A stretch of DNA of 64,000 nt from Sisyra terminalis. Its lineage: Eukaryota; Arthropoda; Insecta; Neuroptera; Sisyridae. The position numbers and the translations under genes were made by a program. The stretch covers positions 61,395,701-61,459,700 of the forward strand of contig OY292275.1 in NCBI GenBank assembly GCA_958496175.1. Reading direction: 5' to 3'. The notes under the pieces are model-generated. The model ran no database searches. It saw only the letters and a program-made list of their open reading frames with translations, and was not told the DNA's origin. Positions 33,070 to 46,810 of the stretch are shown piece after piece (the stretch's first letter is position 1; every line of letters begins with the position of its first letter).

Positions 33070-36000
33070 CTTAAAATAAGCCACGATTGGATTATATAAG
33101 CAAATATTTTTCCCCTATAAAATTAATTTGTCAATTGGAATGGAAGTTTTGCTGAAAAACTTGCACACATCGTTTTATTTACTTTTGCATCAATTTGTTG
33201 ACAGATTGAAATGTTGTACTAGTTTTTATAATAGGCCACAATGAATTATTACCACTTAATTCATTAAATATTGAACAAGCACTATCATAAATAATTGTAT
33301 ACTTAGTTATTTATAGAAAAAATATTTGAATATTGAATTGAAAATAGCCGACACGTGTTTTTCTTAAATGTCAATTAAGAGGAAAAACATTTTATGAAAA
33401 TTCATAGATTTTGAAAAATTACAAGGAAAATTATGATTAATTAATAACGTGTATGTATATTTGGCGTATCTCTATGTGTATAAGTTAGCGATAAATTATA
33501 TATGTACTAATGTTGCAAGAAATCTATTCAAATCCCGAATACATATATTCCAGATTTATTTTTTTCCTTAAAATGCATTAATAATTCTTAAAGTATGATA
33601 ATAGAATATGAACTATATTATTATACTATTATATATTATAAAAAATCTTTTCTAGTAGTCTTTTATAATATTAAGGCATTGCCTTTACTATTTTTTCTCT
33701 TTTCATACAATTTTTTTGTAGGTAACTGTGGATTGAAAAGTCGAAAAAATTGAAAAATTATTTATTGGACTTGAATCGTATACCTTATTGCAAAATTGGA
33801 AATAAAAGTTGATAGAACATTGCAAAATCATTAGCAAAGTCATCACGGATTTTATCTAAGAGTATTTCTGCATCAAATATTGGAATATGGATATTTTGAT
33901 CGGCGATTTATGGCAATAAGCTGGAGTTGAAAAGGAAAATACTGGAAAAAAATAGTTAAGTGGTTTTTCGTTTAAATCTAAACGATAAATTTAAAATTTA
34001 AGCGCATGTAATAAATAGTTTTGACTGATTATTATTTGATCCTAGTCCTCTGAATATTGTTACCAATTTATCATCATCGAGGATCTGAAACTTTACAATA
34101 AAATTAAAATTTAACTTTTATTAAAATGAATTTGGTTTTTCCAGGTGTTTCCAGGAGATTTAATAAAAATCAGATCAAGGCAGTGAAAGAATAATGAGCA
34201 CAGCTAAAGACTATCAATATTTAAATTGGATGAAGAAAAAAAAAATAATAAATAGGAAGTGAAAAAATAATTATAAATCAATTTAAAGGATTTCACATGT
34301 AGAGCTGAATCTATGCTAATATACAATCGCACAGGAAACTGAATTTGCTGAATGGTGGTCAATAAAATTCAGCCATTTTAGCCGATGATGATTTAATTGG
34401 TAGGTTTTAATAAAACAAAGGTTTTGTAAAAACTTTATATAAAACATTTCCTTTTTTAGATCAATTGAATGTGAAGCAATATCGGAAGTATTAAAAAAAC
34501 CATTGATTTCATTTGGATCGTTTATTTTCGTTCAAATAAGATAGGAAGAGTTGCTGGTATTTATTAGCGAATTTTATGGGACTTACCTCGCAAATATATA
34601 AAGAGAGAAGAAATGTAAAAGGCATAAAATTTGTGAATCTTTTGAGCATAAATGTTATGTTTCCATTTTTAAAATTTAAGGACATAAAGCACTAAGTAAT
34701 TGCTGTAATTAATTAAAAAATGTAAACAAAATGAATTTTATGAAAACTTCATAGATAATATCGAATAATAATTTACCAAAAAAATATATATTTTGTTATT
34801 AGAGAAGTAGCTCAATTTCGATAAGTGTTTGAAAATGCAAATACAAGATACAAAATATGTTGATTTTTATTATATCTTATATATTTTTTTTAATATTCAT
34901 TTTGTGTCTTCATATTTTGTAAACACTAAGATTGTTAAAATATTTTATATGTATTTATGCATTTTTTTTACATTAAGACATCTTAATGTAAAAAAAATAA
35001 TATTAAATTTAAATTTGTTCATCTTAACCGTATAATTTAAGACCACATTGAAAAAAATTGAGCAATGAAATGTTAAAAACTTTTGATTTATCTTTAAGTA
35101 TTAATTAAAACGTTCAAAATTCACAATAAAATGGCTTATATTTAAGATATCATCAAACACTAAAACATAAAATAGAGATAATTTAAAATAACCAAAGTAT
35201 CTTAATATTGTTTAGTCATGCTATTAATGTAACTTTAGTAGTCAATTGGAAAATGTAAATAATATAAAATTTACGAAAACTGCATAGAAAACATTGCACA
35301 ATTATATGTTCGATTAAGTTATTTGAGTAACTTGTGAATACGAAGTTTGTTTATTACTTTTTACTAATTTCTAATGCATTTTTTTGTGTCATAAAATCAA
35401 TTTAATAGACAATACCAGTTATCCCATAAACGGAAATTAAAGAAGTTATTGTTAACGCAAACGTAATAAACAAACTTCAAAAGATTTACAACATGATATT
35501 TCAAAAGGCTCACCAAATTTTCATTGTTTGATGATTGTAAATTTCTTAGCCATTAGAATTTAATGAAAATTGCCTATATTTAGTGTTTGAATACAATTTC
35601 AAGTACATCCATTACTAAAATATCTAATACTGATCAGTTTATTAAGTCTTTATTTATTTTATTTGTACATTTCATTTCACTGATGTTAAGTATAATTATT
35701 TTTTGTTTAAAAGAGACTGCGAAGTATATTTGGTGTTCATAGTATTAATTTCTTCGCTAAATTTCTCACGGGTTATTTGATAATTTTCAATTTGTGTAAA
35801 CGATATGATTCGAACAGAGGCCGAAATGCCGAATGAAAAATGAATACCATAAACTAAACTTAAATTTAGTTTTACATCAGCATATTTTGTCCACAAAAAA
35901 CATAACAATAAAAAACTTCTTCTATCGCATCTTATTGTATTAAAAGTACCGTTTTCAAATGTATGTACCTGATATTATATCTAATATTTTGTTTCAATTA

Positions 36001-36690
36001 TTGTACCTTTTACGTAAAATATTTTTCATCTTGAAATATCTTCGACGTATCTATTTGTTTCTGCATCAATTATTGAGAAAATGTGAAAATATATAATAAG
36101 AAAGAATCCTTAAGTTGGTTGTAAATTAAAGGATATGCAAATTATAAAATACAATGAATTCCTATTGAATTAATAAGATTATGGTTATCTGATATCTGTA
36201 ACTTAGCTATCCATGCTTTTTCGAAAATAAATAGAAAATAGTGGTAAAAGAGATTCTTAGTACCAGATACCAGTACCTTAGCATATACAAAATGTCAATT
36301 TTCATGTTGCCCTAACTAATCACTAGGGAAAATGATTATTATTATACAAATAAAAATATAACAAAATTTAATAAATAGTCGTTTTATTGATTTAATTTAA
36401 CGTAACCAATTTAAAACAGATAGGTAAGTATACAACAGACCAATATATATTATATTGCTATTGAAGAAAAAAAATGGTTATATAATAATGATCTACAAAT
36501 ATTTCCAATAAATTTATAAATCACAAATATGTATTATAGAAAAATCTAAAGAACAAAGAACCAACATTTCAAGAATAATAAAAATAATTCGAATGTATCA
36601 ATTGCTGTGCACTCGATTGTTGTCAATATAAATGTATTAAGGCCAATATAAATTTCAATTTGCTAAGAATCATTTATATAGAAGTTTTCT
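33070..36690. other. AT-rich stretch
   Basis: Apart from the decayed gene copy at 33.67-34.45 kb, it shows an 18 bp perfect inverted repeat with a 2 nt loop at 34961-34998 (ending inward ACATTAAGA-CA-TCTTAATGT). Nothing else is recognised. Confidence 0.4.
33670..34450 (+). pseudogene. decayed copy of an unrecognised spliced gene
   Basis: Blocks such as CATTGCAAAATCATTAGCAAAG, TGATCGGCGATTTATGGC and TTTCCAGGAGATTTAATAAAAATCAG match, in the opposite orientation, 38,640-39,130. Reading frames here are broken throughout. Confidence 0.4.
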
Positions 36691-36704
36691 CGAATTTTTG
36701 ACAG

Positions 36705-36874
36705 TTCGCGTATGGAGCAGTGGATTAGCGCATGGCCTGCCAAGCAGAAGATGATGGATTCGGAACCGCAATCAGGTAAGTAAAAATGATATACTAATTA
36801 ACCATATATGATTAACAGGTGCAACAGAGTGCGAGCGATCAAGGAACATAGGCCAGTACAAGAGGAGGGAGTGA
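36705..36874 (+). CDS. short spliced ORF, unrecognised (39 residues)
   Basis: The acceptor gaatttttgacag ends at 36704. ATG at 36712 gives MEQWISAWPAKQKMMDSEPQ up to the donor CAG/GTAAGT at 36776. A 43 nt intron with a TACTAAT branch-like site and acceptor gattaacag follows. The second part (from 36819) reads ATECERSRNIGQYKRRE and stops at 36874, where GTGAGA could also act as a donor. Codon composition is unlike the A/T-rich surroundings. It could be part of a larger gene or of a mobile element, since the 1.65 kb palindrome starts just downstream. Confidence 0.35.
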
Positions 36875-36939
36875 GAGAGAACGAGGTGGCGAGCGAGTTA
36901 ATTTTTTTTTTTTTTTTATTAATTATTTTTGTTTAAATC

Positions 36940-38600
36940 AATTAATTAATTAATAAAGTATTCATATTTGATTTGATTTTTTATTGTTTCCTATTAAAAA
37001 CGAATTAAAATTAATTTTAAAATTCCTATTTAAACAATGGCGGATTTGAATGTGACGTCACGTCTTGTGACGTGTAATGTGTATGTGTAATTTGTTTTCA
37101 ATGAATAAATAAATTATTCGTATTCGATTTTATTTTTTATTTTTTCCTATTCCAAACGCATTAAATTTAATTCTGAAAATTCTTGATCAAAACAATGGCG
37201 GATTTGATTGTGACGTCACTGGCTCGATTTCCGAACATTGCCGAAGGGGCCGATTCGGAAAGACTCGGAAATGCCATTTCTGAGGCGAAATCACAAAACA
37301 GCCCATTTTAGGGCATTTTTGGTCCATTTTGGCAACTTTGAGGGCGAATATCTCCCTTATTATAGATCCCACAGGAACGTATGATGGCTCAAATGAAAGG
37401 GCTTGAATTACTCTATCGAACGGTACCAAAATCGGGGCGCTAAAGTAATAAACACAGATTTTGAAAATTGCATTTTTTGATCGCTGAGTCTAGACCCGTC
37501 GAAAAATTCAGGATTTTCAAATAATTTTGGGCAATAAAATTAAATGAAAATATGATTTTTAGATAATATGCGATGCATTAAAACCGAATATGCAATTAGA
37601 TTTTCGATTAAACGTCTACTTTTCGAGTTATTAACGATTTTAGGGTCGCTTCATTAGCTATCTAATTAGCCCGTGTTTGTAAACAACCTCCCAATTGAGC
37701 CAAAGAAAATCGATAGTAGCGCCATCTGACAGCAAAATGCTCAACTATTTCGTAACAGATTTGTGTCTTAGATAAGTTATCTAAGATACAAACAGCTGAA
37801 CAAATAGTTCAGCATTTTGCTGTCAGATGGCGCTACTATCGATTTTCTTTGGCTCAATTGGGAGGTTGTTTACAAACACGGGCTAATTAGATAGCTAATG
37901 AAGCGACCCTAAAATCGTTAATTACTCGAAAAGTAGACGTTTAATCGAAAATCTAATTGCATATTCGGTTTTAATGCATCGCATATTATCTAAAAATCAT
38001 ATTTTCATTTAATTTTATTGCCCAAAATTATTTGAAAATCCTGAAATTTTCGACGGGTCTAGACTCAGCGATCAAAAAATGCAATTTTCAAAATCTGTGT
38101 TTATTACTTTAGCGCCCCGATTTTGGTACCGTTCGATAGAGTAATTCAAGCCCTTTCATTTGAGCCATCATACGTTCCTGTGGGATCTATAATAAGGGAG
38201 ATATTCGCCCTCAAAGTTGCCAAAATGGACCAAAAATGCCCTAAAATGGGCTGTTTTGTGATTTCGCCTCGGAAATGGCATTTCCGAGTCTTTCCGATTG
38301 GGCCCCTTCGGCAATCTTCGGAAATCGAGCTTGTGACGTCACAATCAAATCCGCCATTGTTTTGATCAAGAATTTTCAGAATTAAATTTAATGCGTTTGG
38401 AATAGGAAAAATAAAAAATAAAATCGAATACGAATAATTTATTTATTCATTGAAAACAAATTACACATACACATTACACGTCACATTCAAATCCGCCATT
38501 GTTTAGGTAGGAATTTTCCGAATAAAATTTGTTGCGATTTGAATAGGAAAAAAAACAATAAAATCGAATATGAATAATTTATTTATTAATTGGTTATAAT
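36940..38600. mobile_element. 1.65 kb near-perfect palindrome (foldback-type element)
   Basis: Two arms of roughly 820 nt are inverted copies. The centre is near 37,780 at TCTTAGATAA-G-TTATCTAAGA. Each arm also holds a second, outer version of AATGGCGGATTTGA-TGTGACGTCAC followed by AATAAATTATTCGTATTCGA, a duplication within the arm. GTGACGTCAC boxes lie near both ends. Open frames of 80 codons in the arms are mirror images of each other and not taken as genes. Confidence 0.88.
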
Positions 38601-38619
38601 CATGGTTATAATTAAGCGC

Positions 38620-39580
38620 TTTCCGTGTCCTGTACGACTGTAGATACATCTGCTTGGATCCAGCGATTCCTGTTCTCAGTGAAATCCTTCCAGATTAGAT
38701 CAAAATATTTTTTTTTGCTGCTTGTTTTGCTTTTCCATGCTTTTTGTTTTTCCTCTTCATCCAATTTAAATAAAGGGTCTTTTTGCTTCGCTCCTTACTA
38801 TTCCTTTACTGCTTTATCCTGATTTCTTTTACATTTCCTGGAAGCACCTGGAAGAACCAAATTTGTGTTAATAATACTGAAACTATAAATTAAACAATTA
38901 GATTTAATCGAAATGTACCTAGTTAACTGTTTTTTCTGAATGTTTTTCCATTTAACTCCTGGTGATCGCCATAAATCGCCGATTAAAAGATCCTATCGTT
39001 ATCTTTTCGAGGCAGATATACTCTGGTAAAATCCTTGATGCCTTTGTTAATGATTCTGCAATGTTGAGTTGATCCAGATCCAATATTTAGTTTTCCCAGC
39101 TTACCTACAAATAAATTGTATGAGTAAAGGAAAAATTGAGAAGCGGAAGTCTTAATATTACTAATACTCACCAATTTCTTCTTCTTAACATCTTAGCATT
39201 GTTGTCGATGTATCAGGATTATTATAGTTTCCACTCGGGGTATTCCAAATTCCGCAGGACCTGCTGGACAGTCCTTCTTCAGCGATTATGCCCATTTAAT
39301 TGCTGTTCTGCGGACGCCAACTCTTGTCCACCAGCTTTCCCAACAGTTCACTCCAACGGTGATTCCTTTTCCCTTCAGGACATCCCTGGACCATTCGGTT
39401 TTCCATAGTATTGTTGACACAGGAATAGAAATGTCCGAAAACTCGATAATTGATCCATTCATTAGCAAATAGATCTCTGAGCTGGCTTGCCTTGGTTTAA
39501 GAAGAAAACATTTGGTGTTATTAACAACTCTTGTTACTTCTAACAAGTTGGTCCAAATTTTATTCAATACTACAAATGTT
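38620..39580 (-). pseudogene. better-preserved copy of the same unrecognised spliced gene
   Basis: Minus strand. A segment ending AGAAGAAGAAATTG has an excellent donor GTGAGT (39,172) and the next opens at acceptor tttatttgtag (39,115). That segment reads KLGKLNIGSGSTQHCRIINK and, after a frame change, LLIGDLWRSPGVKWKNIQKK, then a donor GTACAT. A last segment (acceptor ggttcttccag) reads KCKRNQDKAVKE, two stops, then DPLFKLDEEKQKAW and YFDLIWKDFTENRNRW, ending QDTESA. I recognise no family; the stops suggest a pseudogene. Segment 39,286-39,567 is also open on this strand (93 codons). Confidence 0.4.
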
Positions 39581-39599
39581 TATCCTTTCCCAAGCGATT

Positions 39600-42500
39600 G
39601 GATTTGTTGGCACAAAATCTATATTAATAAAATTGCCTAATTAACATAATTAGGTAATAATTCTCATTTAAGTACAATAAAAATACAAAATTAAAACATA
39701 AATTATAAACATAATAACATAAGGAATAAGGACGTATGTACTCGTTTGTATATTACCATATTATAATACAAGAACAACACTTGATTGGAAATCAGTGGAA
39801 TTTAGTAAAAAATTCATTGAAAATATAAAGTTTAACGAAATAAGTATTGAAGTATTGCATTGTTATGTTTTGAAAAGAAATTAAATAAATATTAAAATGA
39901 TTTTCAACCACCAAATTGTTGCTTATAGTATTATCTATTGTTGAGTATAGAAAAAAACATTTTACAAGCATTGGGTCTGATTTCAATACTATTTTAGCGT
40001 CACAACAACAATTTCAAGTCATCAACTACCTATATGACCTTACTTTAATCATTTAGTGTTGAATAGTTATTACAGTTTACTAATTTTACTCAATTGATAT
40101 TTAATCTTTACATAATTTATAAGGAAAAACTTATTTAACATATTTTAACTACAAATTTTCTTTGTTAAGTATATTGAAATCAAAAGTGAATCTAAAAGTT
40201 AAAGTAGTAATCGTTGAAAAAGTTCATTTAAAACATTATCTATGTCCTTTACATTTTAGCATTTGACTATCGTTAAATTCCTAAATTTACAAACTAAAAA
40301 ACATTTTATTTACTCTTTTAAAGTACATATTACTTTTGAGGAATTGAAAGATGGAAATATGTATATTTTCAAAACTACAATTCCATTTTTAAATGATAAA
40401 ATCAAAATGATTTGTCAATAGGAAGTTAAAAATAGTCATAATAAAAGAACATGAGCTAAATGGTAGTTAAATATACAATTTAAATAAACAGCAGTGAATT
40501 TGCATACATTGGGAGGAAAATTTAATTTCATACAGTAAATAGAGCTAGGTTCTGTTGTATAATAGTTTACTTTAAATTTAAATTTAAACTAAAATCATTT
40601 TTCTTGTATTTTCAAATGAAAGAACATTTCTTCTCACTTTAACAGTTAGTTTACTTATACTTAGAATCCTTAGTCCTTATTTATTTATTATTATATTTTT
40701 TCCTTAACTATAAAGCAGGCATTCATATTACTTCAATTCCAAATCAAATGAAAAATTTAAATAATATTATACTTAACATTTAAGAGCTTAGAATTATTAT
40801 GAGCTATTCCATTCAAACTAATGGAGATAAAATTATATTTTCATAAAAATATAGGCATCAAATACAATTGGCAAATAATTGATCGATCAAATCAAGCATT
40901 GTTTTTAGAGTATAATGCATTATAGCAATATTACAGGCAATAAAAATTATGTTAAGCCATTGTCATACAAATAATAATAAAAACCCATTTAGTTAAAAAA
41001 TTTCTCACGTTAAAATCAATACAAGGATTTAAGTAACTAACTTAATTCAACTTTTAAGTTAGCATTAATTTTGAATTGAAAATATTTTCATCTACAATTA
41101 AGTAATAGCAAAAATTAAACAAACTGTCAAGTAATTTACGAATAACAATAAAAATTATTTAAGGGCAATTTTTATTTTTTAACATTACATTCAAAGAAGA
41201 ATGATTGTAAAAGTGGACAGTTAACTATTTCTTTAGGTTCGTCCTAATATTGTGTACTTAACGTGAGGTATATACAATTAGGTCTAGTTTTTCTAGAGGA
41301 AACTAAGATCAATAGATATTAAATGGAAAATAACTAAAACAGTTGTACTTGATCTATTTCTCCCATTTTTTAAATGATAACATAATAAGTTAATTGAAAT
41401 AAGGTAAATATAATAGGAGCTTTCGCATAAATTTCTTATTTCAATGTATAGTTAACAAGGAAAACCGTTCCCAGTTAATTTCCATTATAATTTGCCATAA
41501 AAAATCATATTTACTTCACTATTTTTAGTCTTAATGCATTCCTTTGCAAAACAATATTTTGCGATGCCTTAAAAATCAAAACGAGTAAATTATTTTTTTT
41601 AATCACAATGCTATTTGCATTTAACAATCATAGTAACTTCTAGAATTGACAAAAGTTCAATTCAGTATATATAATTGCCAGAACTACTAAATAAATAACA
41701 GTATCTAAATAGTTTATAAGAAACATTAAATTGCACAAAATGATTATTCTTTTCCATCCAACCACCTCACCGATTTTTATCTTAGAAATATGTTTTATAA
41801 TTCTAAAGACTCATAAATTGAAGAAGAATTAAAAACATTCATGTTTATCTTTAAAATTTGTGCCTTTTTTTAGATATTGACTTATTTGACTTATTTTCTC
41901 CAATAGCACAACACAACAATGCAAATAATTGTTTAAATGTAAACAGGTCAAATTTAATTCATAGTCAAAATCAATTCAGAAAAATATAGAAACTTTACCG
42001 AAATTCACATATTATGAACTTAATAGTTGAAAGTAAACTTAACTTTAAGTTTTGCCATAAACAAAAATATTTTTTGTCAGACATATTACAATGCAAAAGT
42101 ATTTTTTAAAAGAAAATCAATTCTAAATTTTTAATATAAAATTTAAAAGAAATGAAAAACTTTCCATTGGATTTTCTTTCATATATTAATTATTTCTCCA
42201 TATATTATTTCTTAAAGGCAATTTCTAGTCTTAAAAATCTGTTTTTAAATTTTAAAACATTTCAAACTCAGTATAAATGAAAAAAATATTTTAAACATCA
42301 CAACCAATATTAACTAAGAAAATATGTTGGTTTTTCAAACGGAATTTTAAAGAAGAACTAATGATTTTAAAAGAAATAATATAATAGAAGCAATTAAATA
42401 TGCCTTCAAATTGATAGTGAAAAATTAAAGCTCAAGATAGAAAAATGCAAATAATCGTAGATGATTTAAAGCTAAATATTAAAATTATTTAGACATTAAA

Positions 42501-42840
42501 GATCAACTTTGTCAATTTAATGGCAATTAAACATATTTGAAGAAAACTTAAACCATTAACATGGAAATACATAAATTTGTCTTATAATTAAAATGTATAA
42601 ATCTAAAATTCTTCAATCTTACTCTTCAGAAACATGCAAAAGATGAAATGTTGTTGATTAACTGCAACAAATATATTTCTTTTCCCTTCTTCCATTTACT
42701 TTTCATATTAAATCTGGCAGTATTATATATAGATACGTTTATAAGATGAAGCTAAAATAAAAATTAAAAAAAATCACTAATGAGATTAGCAAAGAAATTA
42801 AATTCTTACATTACGTAAATAAAAGTTTCTCTAGGTTTAA
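39600..42840. other. A/T-rich stretch with no recognised gene
   Basis: Very low GC, without splice-bounded open segments or clear repeats. Confidence 0.4.
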
Positions 42841-43269
42841 CATTGAAACTTTTCAATTTCCTTTTTGAAGAAAGATCCAAATGAAGAAGCTCTTATAGGA
42901 ATCTGAAGAATACTACGTCCATCTTTCCATATTTTAAAATTTTTACAAGTTGGAACGGCAGTTGAGTTAGGTACCCACAAAACACGGACTTATTACATGT
43001 ATTGGCAAATCATTTATACTAAAATAAAATAAATATTAAAACTATTTTCAATTGGTAAACTTTGATTTTTTAATATTAATCTACTTTAATATAAAAGATC
43101 AATAGTATTAAAACTTTACCTCGTGATATCGATATCTATTATTTATGGAATTTCAAATGTTCAACTTATTTTCATTTCAGCAAACATTTCCGACTTCTCC
43201 TTGACCATAATTATAAAAAAGATAATAACTTTTAACCAAAAAACTAATGTTTTTATTCTGGCTTAATAC

Positions 43270-43496
43270 CTTCTGGAAACATTGTCTTAATTTCCACAAG
43301 AATCCGTTAAGGTCCTTATAGATAACTCCTTTTCCGTACAAAATCGCTAAGCTGTTAGTAGCAGTTAGTTGAAAAATTCATTTGACTCAGCTTCATTGCA
43401 GTAGTCACCGAAAGCTCAGCTTCAACTCGTCATCAGCCACAAGTGGTTCGATAATCCAATGATCCAATAATCGAATTGCTTCAAGTCCTTGATTAG
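43270..43496 (-). CDS. candidate exon, KDL-QF family, copy 1 (frameshifted)
   Basis: The acceptor tgttttctag and donor AAG/GTATTAAG bound the segment. It starts LIKDLKQFDYW and after an 8 nt insertion continues, in another frame, IIEPLVADDELKLSFR and a stop. The preceding exon ends at 43647 (LSLVIREIFRKK, donor GTAACT), 150 nt upstream, in matching phase 0. Confidence 0.35.
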
Positions 43497-46370
43497 CTAG
43501 AAAACACATAAATCGCTGTAAAACGAAAACAACAATACGATGGACTATGATAACTTTTCTAAGTCCACTCGACAAATAATATTATCAATTATTCAATAAA
43601 AATTATCTGCATATGTATATAAAAGATAATGGTAACATACAGTTACCTTTTTTCGAAATATTTCCCTAATTACTAATGATAAAACTTGGATTGAAAGTCA
43701 ACAAATACCAAAAGAGTTACTGCAAGTTTCGCAATGTAAAAACTGAAAATTCTGCATTAAATACTTAAAAATATGTTCATATAAAGAATGCTTAGCATCG
43801 TTAGTGCATTAGTACTGGAAAAAATTGTAAAAATTGGTTTACAAATAAGTTACATATACCTCAGTAATGGAGTGGAAGGGACCCGCATTTGGTTTAACGA
43901 TTAACAAAATTTTGACTTACTTGACCAAAAACAATTTGTTGCAAATGTAAATTAAGGCTTAAACTTTAATTGAAAACACTTTTTTGGTGGAAAAAACTTA
44001 TTAAAATGGAACAAAACTTTAAAGAATATTTGCAAAATTTGGGCAAAGCAAAATCAACAAAACAAGTGAACATTTCAATAAACAAATAAACAAGCGAAAA
44101 GTTTGGGGAGTGAGTCGAATTTAAAATCGAACACCAAAAGTCCCTAAATGTAGAGAGACGTATTTCTTTGATTAAATTTTACTTTATAAACCAAAATGGC
44201 GGGTTTATTTTTCTATTCAAAATTAATAATTAAATACGGAAATAAAGAAAAAAATTATATTATAATTTTCATTGAATTTTAATGAAATGCTAAAGCTAAG
44301 AAACTCTGGATATCATTGTATGAGGTCACATTTCCGAGCCCATTTTCACAACGCCTCGTGTATAAATGAAAATAAAATTTATCTTCTTAGCTTCAAAAGA
44401 ATTTTTTTTTCTTTATTTCTTAACAATTCATTTGATTCATTGATTAATTTCAAGAGACTTTTTGCCAGATGATTTCCAATAAGAATGTACCTCATTGTGG
44501 CACTTAAAATGTTCATCAATTTCAGTCAATTAGAACAGAAGAATTGTAAACCATTGACAATGGAAAACACCAATTTAAAGTCTTAAATAGATCGATATAA
44601 ATATTTCAATTTTAAAGTTCATTTTTTTAAAACTCAAGTCTTTAACTATTTGTTCATATTGTAATTATAAAATAAAACTGTAAATTAGTTATCGTCAATA
44701 TATCTCTGGCTGTTTAGTTACACAATTTTTTATATATGCAAGTATAGAATAAGATCTTAGCTATTTTTCAAGTTTCTATAGAAATCATATAGAACTCATC
44801 TTTGAATAAATCTTTTAGAATTAAAATAAGGTTTAGGTAATTGGTGTTCCAGAAATTTAGTAAACTTGAACTTCAATTACTTTCATAAAATCATCGATTT
44901 TTGTTATTATATCTACAGTCAATTGGTATCTCAATGTTTTTGGAAAATTAGGCAATACAAAAACTACTTTCTTCTATATTAGTTTTCCCTCCATTTCATT
45001 ATAACATTAAAGTTTAAAAATATTTCTTTTCTTTTGGGAGAAACACGGAGAATAAGACTTAATTTGAGCTTCATTTCTTTAAAGCAAAAAATGGTCCAAT
45101 TAAAGATAACAATCGTTCAAATATGACTCTTACTTCACCAGAGAATTTCATGGAGATACAAATTAATATTTGTACGATTATTTTACAATTATCTTTATTT
45201 TGTCACCTTTGAGGTGAGAGATATTATGATAAAATTTTCTAGATGCATTACAATTTATACACTACCAATTGAAGGTATTAATTTTATTATCATAATATCG
45301 CTTTCAAATTTTGTCAATGGTTACCTTCATTATTGTTCACAAAGGTCGAATTATCTCAGTGGGATATCAAATTTTAATATATGTACATAGGTAATCCCAT
45401 TAGATAAAATAAAAAAGATTTAATCCAATCAGTTAATGACATAAAACTTAAACAGCATTTAAAAAGATAAATTGACAATTTTTGAAAAAAAAAATAAACG
45501 TTTCTCATTATGTTTTTCAATCCAAATTCTTCATTACACGTTTAATTAAAAATATGAACACATTTCAATTTGAATGGACCTTTTTGCTAAATTATTTATA
45601 TTTTAATAAGATTTTGGAGCTTTACTGAATACTATTTAAATACTAAATTTTATGTAAGCAAGTTAATGATTTTCTCTTCCTAAATAACAACTTAAGTAAC
45701 TTTTCCTTGTGAGAAAAAGAATATATTTGGTCATAAGATTGTATCTAATGAATATTTTTCATTTCTCTCCTAAAATTTTTGCTCAATCAATCAATCAAGT
45801 GTTCTATTTAATAGAAATAAAAACATTTTTATATTCTTGTACCTCAGGAATTTAAGTTTGGTGTTATCATTTTAAAAGTAGATCTTATTCACGGATTTGA
45901 ATTATTGTTGCGTTTTTGATTTCTAGGAACCAAAGTCCAATTAATGTGTCGATTTTTCTGGCTATCTGCTCGTACTTGAACTGTAAGATTCTTGGATGTT
46001 GATTTTGCAAGATCGCTGATATATCACTGCAAATGATCCGTTAATTTTGATTCCATTAATCCTTGATGGAAGAATTTTTGGTGGTCTTTTGATTTGCCTA
46101 TATAATGACACTTTTTGCAGGGATTTATAAAAGGGATTTATATTTCTCCATATAATGAAGAAATCGGTACTGATTTCCTTGACAAAATGTGTGAGTGGAT
46201 AGTTCTTCTAGCATCCTGGTGATCCGTTTTTAACCTCATAAAAACTACATCCTTTCACCTAAAAAAAATTTCAATATAACTTATCAATTTTATCACTTTA
46301 ATTTTGAATAATTTTTAAATAGTATTAAAACAAATCTTACCTACGTTCCCTTGTAAAGTTGACATTTTTT

Positions 46371-46484
46371 TTAAATGAGTTCATGTGGGGGTATAGTAGG
46401 CTCCATTACTACATGTCCTTTGACAATATCTCGACTAGGTTTTCTTTTTTGTCGCTCTCATTTCCTTAGTGGTTGAAAGTCCAT
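46371..46484 (-). pseudogene. short open frame with HVVMEPTIPPH, copy A
   Basis: ATG at 46484-46482 opens MDFQPLRK, then TGA in frame, then ERQKRKPSRDIVKGHVVMEP and TIPPHELI with TAA at the homologous position. The donor CTACG-type site (exon end 46341) is conserved. Confidence 0.35.
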
Positions 46485-46810
46485 GAGGAAAGATCCTAAT
46501 GAAGCTTTCATGAGAATACTTTCTTCTCTCCACATTTTAATATCTTGACAAGTAATTTGATTAATTTATTCTTTTATTTGGCCAACATTTTTGATTTTTC
46601 CTAGACCATAAGTCTAAAAAAGACCACAACTATTATTTAAATAATAAATGTTTTTACCCACGTTTAATACCTTTAAGAATCATGTTGTAATTTTCACAAA
46701 ACCCTGTAGCAGACCTTGGAATCTTCTTTTTCGTACAAAATCGATAAAACTTCGCTTAGAGTTGGAAAATTCGTTGAGAAAAATCATTAAACTTTGCTTG
46801 ATTGAAGTCG

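Noticed and set aside
36706..36780. tRNA-like stretch (A-box-like GGAGCAGTGGATTAGCG and B-box-like GATTCGGAACC), suggesting a tRNA gene or tRNA-derived SINE
   Set aside because: No cloverleaf with paired acceptor and T stems can be drawn, and the same bases read well as a coding exon with splice sites.
37187..38365. Two 80-codon frames MVPFDRVIQALSFEPSYV in opposite orientation
   Set aside because: They are the two mirror arms of the large palindrome; no gene structure around them.
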